A DNA stretch of 64,000 nt from Sinotaia quadrata (Eukaryota; Mollusca; Gastropoda; Architaenioglossa; Viviparidae): positions 85,629,058 to 85,693,057 of the forward strand of contig CM054178.1 of assembly GCA_028829895.1 (NCBI GenBank), read 5' to 3'. Positions 58,651-64,000 of this stretch are shown in pieces. Each line of letters opens with the position of its first letter. The first letter of the stretch is position 1. The translations under genes were made by a program, and so were the position numbers. Under the pieces are notes generated by a model. That model saw nothing but the letters and a program-made list of their open reading frames with translations, ran no database searches and was not told the origin of the DNA.

Positions 58651-58668
58651 TGGGGGTCGTCGCGGGAT
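58651..58668 (+). other. Primer binding site (tRNA-like)
   Basis: tgggggtcgtcgcgggat starts two bases after the LTR. Its complement ends in CCA, with a C discriminator base, a 7-base acceptor strand (GACGACC) and a T-stem strand (CCCGC) preceded by AAU as in a T-loop. It therefore matches tRNA geometry exactly. A C discriminator is typical of eukaryotic tRNA-Pro. The usual proline-type site reads tgggggctcgtccgggat, so this one differs by one missing and one extra base. Confidence 0.75.
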
Positions 58669-59267
58669 TGATATGTATTAAATTGTAAATTGTAACATTT
58701 TTATACATAGGGCGCATCATAACCTAGAAACGAACGAACGAACAGAATTGCCAATTGTTCTTTTGATTTTTGTATCACTGATTTTCTTTGCTTTTGTTGT
58801 GACATGTGCATGTATTCTTTTGCAGAGTAGCGTGCATGTTAGTTAATGTTGATATATTTAAGCGTAGTTAAATATGTCATGTTAGCTATTGAATGATTTA
58901 TTTAGTATTGTGTTACTGAGTACTTCATTGTGAGGAGTCGAAGGTTATACCGCCAGCTAGGAGAGTTATCGGTAGTAACAGACTTCGGACTATTATATTT
59001 AGGGTGCTAGATATAATGTGTAATGTTGTATGGTAGGAGCCGTGACATTACGAAAGTCTTGGAACAGCGGACACTGTGACAAGCAGGTGAAACGTGTAAA
59101 GAGTTAACGCGTAATTTATTTCGGAAGGTGTTCTGAGTAAATTAAATAATTTTTGTAAGGTTGTAGCCTAAAAGTTATTTTCGGGATAAGCGGAGTTATC
59201 GCCGACGGTTAAAACACACAATTCACGAGATACATTCTTATTGCAGCCAGCGCGCTAAGACAGTAAA
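58669..59267 (+). other. Retrotransposon untranslated leader
   Basis: About 600 bases between primer binding site and the gag ATG. No long frame or repeat is seen. It presumably holds the packaging signal, which cannot be located by eye. Confidence 0.6.
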
Positions 59268-62200
59268 ATGGATCGCAAACAGGTTATCGAAGACCTGAAA
59301 GAAGCCGGTATCATGATAGGATACCAGGGTGACGAACTGACTAGCTACATCAAAACTGAGCTAGAGAAAGCGGAAAAAGCGGACAAAGAAAGGCAAGAGA
59401 TAGAAAGAGAAGAACGTATTGCTAATCGCGAACTGAAGAAGTTAGAAGCTGAAAAACTAGCCGAAACTGAAGCTAAACGCATCGCAGCTGACGCAGAAGC
59501 TAAAAGGTTAGAAGCTGAAAGATTAGCCGACATCGAAACAAAACGTATCGCAGCGGACACAGAAGCTAAACGCATCGCAGCAGACGCGGAAATAAAACGG
59601 TTAGAATGGGAAGTGAAGAAACTAGAAGTTACCAATCCAAACCGTGACCGCAGAAGCAGTGGTGATTCGCGTTCTAGCGATGGAAATAATCACAGTAGAA
59701 TTGAAAATATCATTCCAAAGATAAATATGGTCCCATTTGATGAGAACAAAGATCAAATAGACGCGTATTTAAAAACGTTTGAAAAGTTAGCCAGAGCAAC
59801 AAACATTCCAGCGGAACATTGGGCGATAAATTTATCGGGGTTATTGCAGGGCAGTGCGAAAAACGAGTTCAATAAGCTTAGCGATTCTGAGTCAGATAAT
59901 TACGACACAGTCAAGGCCGCATTATTGAAACGTTACAAACTCACAGCAGATACATACCGACGTAAGTTTAAACAGGCCACTAAAGCCAGTTCAGAGACGC
60001 ACGCACAGTACATACGACGCGTAGCTGACTTGTTCCAAAGATGGATAGATCTAGCCGAAACTCCACAGACGTACGCAGGTCTTAGGGATGAAATGGTAAA
60101 AGACCATATTCTCGGGTCATACAAATCAGATCTACTGATTCACTTAGCAATAAGGGAAAAATCTACGCTAGAGGAGATAGGCAACGCCGCCGATCGCTTT
60201 GATGACGCACATTCTCAATTCTCGAACGCACACGCGAACAACAAGTCTCGACCGAACGAACCGCAGACTCGAAAGGATAAGAAAAATGACGGGAAGGCAC
60301 ATAATGAGCGTGATGATAAAACATCTAAACCCGACACTAAAAACAAGTCCGACAAACAGAAAGATAAAAAGAATCTTGCATGTTACACTTGTGGTGATAG
60401 TGGCCATTTTTCACGAACATGTCCTGAAAAGAAAACAGCTAAAGTTTACGCAGTAGACAGTCATACACCTAAAACAGAAAAGTCGAATCGAACACCAGTA
60501 CAGGCAAACGGTCACGATACAATCGCTTTGCTTGATACAGGGTGTGAGCTAGACGCTATTGTAAATGCATCATTAGTTAACCGTACCGACTACACAGGGG
60601 AGACAATCTCTGTCACCTTTGCAAACGGCGAACAAGACATTTTACCAGTAGCTGAAGTCTCGATTGTTTCAGACTTTGTAGAAGGAACAGTCAAAGCGGC
60701 AGTTATGGAAAACTCACCGCATGACGTGATCCTTGGTTGCAAGTATGTTTTGCCGTGCAAAAAACAAACTTCAACTGAACCACCACTGGTTAACGCTGTA
60801 ACCAGAGCAGCGAGTAGTAAAGACAAATCTGTAACTGCACCGATGTCTGCCGCACCAGCCGTAGATAAAGCAACAGTTAGCGAGATTAAAATATTACAAG
60901 CTGAGGACGAAACACTATACAAGTTACGCAAGCAAGCTGTACTTGTTAGTGACGTCAACACTGACGATTCGAATAAGAAAGCGTGCATTATTCTGAAAAA
61001 GGGTTTATTGTACCGCTATTCGAAAGTGGGAGACGAATTTCGGAAACAATTAGTCGTTCCACAAACCAAACGAAATGACGTATTACGATTAGGTCATGAG
61101 AGTCTTTTTGGTGCACACATGGGTGTACAAAAAACAACTAGTCGTATTACAAGTGAGTTTTATTGGCCGGACATCACTGCCGATATCCGTAGATTCGTGT
61201 TAAGTTGCGACACATGCCAGAGAACACAGTCTAAAAATTCAATCAGACCCGCACCGTTAGGAGAGCCTGAACTGATCAGTGAACCCTACAAGCGCGTAGC
61301 ATTGGATTTGATTGGGCCTATAATACCCACATCAACGAGAGGTAATCGATACGTGCTGACCACTATTGATTACGCAACAAGATTCGCCGACGCAGTACCA
61401 TTGAAAAATATTGATACTGAAACTGTCGCCGAAGCCCTTTTCGGTCTTTGGAGTCGTGTTGGAATTCCTACTGAAATTTTGACGGATCAGGGGAGTCAAT
61501 TCATAGGCAACGTAATGAAGGAAGTAAATCGTTTACTTTCCATCAAACATCTTACTTGCACACCATACCACCCCCAGGCAAATGGTCTGATTGAAAAATA
61601 CAATGGGACATTAAAAACAGCACTTAAAAAGCTCGCCACTGATAAACCGAAAGACTGGGACAGATACATCCCTGCCCTACTATTTGCATATAGGGAGGTG
61701 CCACAATCTTCCACCGGGTTTTCACCATTTGAGCTACTTTACGGACGTACTGTACGCGGACCGATGATGATTTTGAAGGCACTTTGGACTGATGAAAAGA
61801 CAGATGACGAAGTTAAGACAACTTATACATACGTCACTGACTTAAGAAACCGTCTTGAAACTATAGGCAAGATAGCACGGGAAAACTTGACGATAGCTCA
61901 GTCTAGACAGGCAGAATATTACAATAAGCACACCAAACCTAGAGAATTTGAAGTTAATGACAAAGTGTTACTGTTGCTTCCTGAAGCACATAACAAACTT
62001 CAGATGAAATGGAAGGGGCCCTTTGTAGTTACCGCCAAGCTAGGGGGACTGAACTATAAGGTGCAGACAGGAAAGAGAGAGAAAATCTTTCATGTTAACC
62101 TACTCAAAAAGTACATAAGCCGTGAGGATCAAACCACTCAAGCTGATTTTGTCGTAGCGACGATAGTTACAGAAGACGAGGGGGATACTGATTGCGTCAC

Positions 62201-63644
62201 CGGTACTTTACCAAACTGTCCTCTACAGACGGACGAAACTGTCAAAGACGTTAGGGTAAATGAAGCCTTGACAGAAAGACAGAAAAAAGAAGTGAATGAA
62301 TTGCTTAATGAGTTCTCATCTACTCTGACAGACAAACCAGGGTTGACAGACTTAATAGAATTTTCACTGAAGCTGACTGACAACAAACCGATACGTTTGA
62401 AGCCGTATCCGTTGCCACACGCTAAGATAGATGACGTTAGACGTGAGATTAAGACTATGCTAGATCTAGGGGTCATAGAGAAGACTGACAGTGCCTACGG
62501 ATCACCCATCGTGTTGATTAAAAAACGTGATAACTCGTTCCGTTTTTGCGTAGACTACCGCAAACTCAATCAAGTGACAGAGTTTTGTGCCGAACCTCTT
62601 CCTGATCCGGATCTCATCTTCACTAAGCTAGCTAACGCTCATTACTATACCAAAATAGATTTGTCACGCGGTTTTTGGCAAATCAAGGTCAAGGACACTG
62701 ATCGACACATACTAGCTTTCACTACACCAGTAGGAAACTACACATGGAAAGTTATGCCTTTCGGAGTTTCAAACGCTCCAAGCATTTTTTCTAAAATGAT
62801 GCGGTCATTGTTAGAACCACTGTACGGACGTGGAGTTGAGAACTTCATGGATGATTTAATTCTAGGCACCCAGACATGGGAGGAGCACTTAACACTCTTA
62901 CGAGATGTGCTAGCCAGATTAAAGCAAGCCAACCTCACTGCCCGCCCTACGAAGTGTGAAATAGCACAATTCTCCTTAGACTTCTTGGGACACAAGTTGA
63001 GTCATGGAACTATGTCGCCAAGTGAAGCTAAGATAGCACAACTTAAGGACACTTCACAACCGCTAACAAAAACACAAGTTAGAAGTTTTCTTGGTCTTGC
63101 TAACTACTACAGAAAATTCGTACCAGATTTTAGTGCCATTGCATGTCCTCTGACTGACTTGACACGTAAGAATATGCCTACAAAAGTAGTGTGGACTGAT
63201 GCATGCCAAAACGCTTTTGACACACTGAAATCTAGACTGACTTCAGATTTAGTTGTTAAACTGCCAGATCTGACAAAACCATTCTTGTTAAGGACTGATG
63301 CTAGCAACACAGGATTAGGAGCAGTGTTATTACAAGAACACAATGACACCAAACACCCAGTTGCATATGCAAGCCGTAAACTCACAACTACTGAACAGAA
63401 ATATTCCACCAGTGAAAAGGAATGTCTTGCAATAGTTTGGGCCATAAAAAAGTTCGAAAACTATTTGTACGGAAAAACCTTTGTCATTGAGTGCGATCAC
63501 CAGCCGTTGGCCTTTCTCGGACAGGCGCAATTTACGAACAGCCGTTTAATGCGTTGGTCTTTGTTTCTGACACAGTATGACGCAAATATTCATTACATCA
63601 AAGGGTCTTTGAATGTTGGCGCAGATTACATGAGTCGTGCTTGA
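59268..63644 (+). CDS. gag-pol: Gag-Pol polyprotein, Gmr1-like retrotransposon (1458 aa)
   Basis: One frame encodes the whole set of replication proteins, with no frameshift between gag and pol. In order: a charged coiled coil (about residues 31-120), a capsid region (150-315), a CX2CX4HX4C zinc knuckle (Cys372, Cys375, His380, Cys385), an aspartic protease (Asp423-Thr-Gly), integrase (zinc site His610, His617, Cys647, Cys650; catalytic Asp680, Asp740, Glu776 with the standard 35-residue gap; GPF motif at 917-919), reverse transcriptase (Asp1131, and Phe-Met-Asp-Asp at 1193-1196) and RNase H (Asp1344, Glu1385, Asp1410, Asp1453). All catalytic residues I can check are present. The ATG is the first after the leader and lies in an adequate context (aaaATGG). 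Integrase ahead of reverse transcriptase is the distinctive oddity. No chromodomain or envelope follows. The protein acts in cytoplasmic particles that copy the RNA and integrate the product. Confidence 0.96.
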   Translation: MDRKQVIEDLKEAGIMIGYQGDELTSYIKTELEKAEKADKERQEIEREERIANRELKKLEAEKLAETEAKRIAADAEAKRLEAERLADIETKRIAADTEAKRIAADAEIKRLEWEVKKLEVTNPNRDRRSSGDSRSSDGNNHSRIENIIPKINMVPFDENKDQIDAYLKTFEKLARATNIPAEHWAINLSGLLQGSAKNEFNKLSDSESDNYDTVKAALLKRYKLTADTYRRKFKQATKASSETHAQYIRRVADLFQRWIDLAETPQTYAGLRDEMVKDHILGSYKSDLLIHLAIREKSTLEEIGNAADRFDDAHSQFSNAHANNKSRPNEPQTRKDKKNDGKAHNERDDKTSKPDTKNKSDKQKDKKNLACYTCGDSGHFSRTCPEKKTAKVYAVDSHTPKTEKSNRTPVQANGHDTIALLDTGCELDAIVNASLVNRTDYTGETISVTFANGEQDILPVAEVSIVSDFVEGTVKAAVMENSPHDVILGCKYVLPCKKQTSTEPPLVNAVTRAASSKDKSVTAPMSAAPAVDKATVSEIKILQAEDETLYKLRKQAVLVSDVNTDDSNKKACIILKKGLLYRYSKVGDEFRKQLVVPQTKRNDVLRLGHESLFGAHMGVQKTTSRITSEFYWPDITADIRRFVLSCDTCQRTQSKNSIRPAPLGEPELISEPYKRVALDLIGPIIPTSTRGNRYVLTTIDYATRFADAVPLKNIDTETVAEALFGLWSRVGIPTEILTDQGSQFIGNVMKEVNRLLSIKHLTCTPYHPQANGLIEKYNGTLKTALKKLATDKPKDWDRYIPALLFAYREVPQSSTGFSPFELLYGRTVRGPMMILKALWTDEKTDDEVKTTYTYVTDLRNRLETIGKIARENLTIAQSRQAEYYNKHTKPREFEVNDKVLLLLPEAHNKLQMKWKGPFVVTAKLGGLNYKVQTGKREKIFHVNLLKKYISREDQTTQADFVVATIVTEDEGDTDCVTGTLPNCPLQTDETVKDVRVNEALTERQKKEVNELLNEFSSTLTDKPGLTDLIEFSLKLTDNKPIRLKPYPLPHAKIDDVRREIKTMLDLGVIEKTDSAYGSPIVLIKKRDNSFRFCVDYRKLNQVTEFCAEPLPDPDLIFTKLANAHYYTKIDLSRGFWQIKVKDTDRHILAFTTPVGNYTWKVMPFGVSNAPSIFSKMMRSLLEPLYGRGVENFMDDLILGTQTWEEHLTLLRDVLARLKQANLTARPTKCEIAQFSLDFLGHKLSHGTMSPSEAKIAQLKDTSQPLTKTQVRSFLGLANYYRKFVPDFSAIACPLTDLTRKNMPTKVVWTDACQNAFDTLKSRLTSDLVVKLPDLTKPFLLRTDASNTGLGAVLLQEHNDTKHPVAYASRKLTTTEQKYSTSEKECLAIVWAIKKFENYLYGKTFVIECDHQPLAFLGQAQFTNSRLMRWSLFLTQYDANIHYIKGSLNVGADYMSRA
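59358..59627 (+). other. Gag N-terminal coiled coil with internal repeats
   Basis: Residues 31-120 are rich in Glu, Lys, Ala and Arg. A unit around Lys-Arg-Ile-Ala-Ala-Asp-Ala-Glu-Ala-Lys-Arg-Leu-Glu occurs three to four times at the DNA and protein level. A long helical coiled coil is likely, perhaps for particle assembly. Confidence 0.75.
59943..60209 (+). other. Gag capsid C-terminal region, SCAN-like
   Basis: Residues 226-314 contain the SCAN-like series Tyr-Arg-Arg-Lys-Phe, then Ala-X-Tyr-X-Arg-Arg-X-X-Asp-Leu, Trp-Ile, Leu-Arg-Asp-Glu-Met-X-X-Asp-X-Ile-Leu, and a final helix. The vertebrate SCAN domain has been proposed to derive from gag of Gmr1-like elements. The match here is by eye and needs profile confirmation. 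Confidence 0.6.
60381..60422 (+). other. Gag CCHC zinc knuckle
   Basis: Residues 372-385 match CX2CX4HX4C perfectly. It sits after a Lys/Asp-rich linker and would bind the genomic RNA. Confidence 0.95.
60510..60752 (+). other. Retropepsin-type protease domain
   Basis: Residues 415-495 have Leu-Leu-Asp-Thr-Gly (catalytic Asp423) and a downstream Val-Ile-Leu-Gly (487-490) typical of retroelement proteases. Length of about 80-100 residues fits the family. Confidence 0.88.
61074..62102 (+). other. Integrase domain, placed before reverse transcriptase
   Basis: Residues 603-945 hold the HHCC zinc site, the D,D(35)E core (Asp680, Asp740, Glu776; Tyr-His-Pro-Gln-Ala-Asn-Gly before the Glu) and a GPY/F-type module with Gly-Pro-Phe at 917. 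The core and GPY/F motif are gypsy-type, not copia-type, although the position is copia-like. Confidence 0.96.
62370..63002 (+). other. Reverse transcriptase domain
   Basis: Residues 1035-1245 carry the standard gypsy-type blocks: Phe-Cys-Val-Asp-Tyr-Arg-Lys-Leu-Asn, Lys-Ile-Asp-Leu (Asp1131), Met-Pro-Phe-Gly, and the active site Phe-Met-Asp-Asp. The first active-site residue is Phe instead of the usual Tyr. Confidence 0.97.
63273..63635 (+). other. RNase H domain at the C-terminus
   Basis: Residues 1336-1456 retain Thr-Asp-Ala-Ser (Asp1344), Glu-Lys-Glu-Cys-Leu-Ala (Glu1385), Asp-His-Gln-Pro-Leu (Asp1410) and Ala-Asp-Tyr-Met-Ser-Arg (Asp1453). The protein ends two residues after this last motif, so RNase H closes the polyprotein. 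Confidence 0.95.
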
Positions 63645-63854
63645 TGCCATCAAGTGCCGGTACTGATAGAATGTTGTTTAATCAATTAACTGAACCCTAC
63701 GGATTCCTTCCTGTAGATATGAAATATAGTTGCACACTTTATTTCTAGGAATGTCGAATTTTTTTTTGTGTAAATTTTTCTTCATTGTGGACTTCTACAT
63801 TTTATCATACATAATTTGTAGGAGGCATTTTATCTTTGGCAAGATAAACGCCTC
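63645..63854 (+). other. Retrotransposon 3' untranslated region
   Basis: About 210 AT-rich bases between the stop codon and the polypurine tract. There is no envelope-like frame. Confidence 0.7.
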
Positions 63855-63867
63855 AAAAGCAAGGGGG
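63855..63867 (+). other. Polypurine tract
   Basis: aaaagcaaggggg lies directly before the 3' LTR and has one pyrimidine. This is the usual site for second-strand priming. Confidence 0.85.
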
Positions 63868-64000
63868 TGTCACAGTCTGATAAAATTGTCCGACTTCGTG
63901 ACCCACTTGCCTTGTTTACTTCAAATTCGAATATTTGAAACCCTTGGCCCTTTGTTCAAAGCTTCCTTTTTCTAGGTGCTTCTAGAACAGGTCAAGATGT
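63868..64000 (+). repeat. 3' LTR, first 133 bp
   Basis: Begins TGTCACAGTCTG and matches 57102-57234 at every base. It is cut by the end of the window. Confidence 0.95.

Larger units (their letters stand above)
57102..64000 (+). mobile_element. Gmr1-like Ty3/gypsy LTR retrotransposon, right end cut by the window
   Basis: The layout is a 5' LTR (57102-58648), primer binding site (58651), an untranslated leader of about 600 bases, one gag-pol frame (59268-63644), a 210-base 3' region, a polypurine tract (63855-63867) and the start of the 3' LTR (63868). If the LTRs are equal, the copy should end near 65414, for a total of about 8.3 kb. Domain order in the polyprotein is gag, zinc knuckle, protease, integrase, reverse transcriptase, RNase H. 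Sequence motifs are Ty3/gypsy in type, but integrase before reverse transcriptase is the Ty1/copia order. The Gmr1-like group, first described from deuterostomes, has this combination. No envelope-type frame is present. No frameshift or stop interrupts the gene, and the visible 133 bases of the 3' LTR equal the 5' LTR, so the insertion is recent. Confidence 0.95.

Noticed and set aside
60590..60988. - strand frames of 60-130 codons inside gag-pol
   Set aside because: They are shadows of the long + strand gene.
63730..63975. 81-codon frame after gag-pol, considered as an envelope-like product
   Set aside because: It runs through the polypurine tract into the LTR, is Phe/Ile-rich by composition, and lacks signal peptide plus membrane anchor organisation.

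Overview
The window is eukaryotic, almost certainly from an invertebrate animal. It is AT-rich and carries spliceosomal-type GT/AG signals. Microsatellites and minisatellites are unusually dense, with more than forty separate tandem arrays. No bacterial operons, rRNA or convincing tRNA genes are visible. The retrotransposon at the right end belongs to a type I associate with marine animals (fish, tunicates, echinoderms and molluscs). I favour a mollusc or similar marine invertebrate, but nothing seen fixes the species.

The only unmistakable gene is in the last 7 kb, a nearly complete LTR retrotransposon (57102 to beyond 64000). It has a 1547-bp 5' LTR with a TATA box, a tRNA-type primer binding site, one uninterrupted 1458-codon gag-pol frame (59268-63644), a polypurine tract, and the first 133 bases of the 3' LTR, which match the 5' LTR exactly. 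Its enzymes are Ty3/gypsy-like, but integrase lies before reverse transcriptase/RNase H, as in Ty1/copia. That order is the hallmark of the Gmr1-like group. The gag capsid region also resembles the vertebrate SCAN domain, which is thought to come from Gmr1-like gag. The intact frame and identical LTR segments point to a young, possibly active copy that landed inside a 20-bp minisatellite.

The remaining 57 kb looks like intergenic or intronic DNA. Left part (1-13.9 kb): a 60-bp satellite open in both strands, TG- and CT-rich tracts, a 117-bp higher-order repeat, a roughly 2-kb decayed array, and 27-, 33- and 22-bp arrays. Middle (14-36 kb): mostly unique AT-rich DNA with many short arrays, including one family present in three separate blocks. 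Right-middle (36-54.6 kb): two places with weak but mutually consistent gene signals. On the + strand, paired E-boxes and a TATA box (36154-36390) precede a possible signal-peptide exon (36594-36711) and a cysteine-containing exon (37760-38051). On the - strand, a CpG-rich promoter-like stretch with two CCAAT boxes and an E-box (54494-54559) precedes a possible signal-peptide exon (54451-54322) and a 58-codon exon with clean splice sites (53933-53760).

These gene models, and small cysteine-rich frames at 21.6, 26.4 and 51.6 kb, are inferences from splice signals and frame only. I recognise no family in them. Many longer open frames in the window arise only because tandem units have lengths divisible by three; these were not called as genes.
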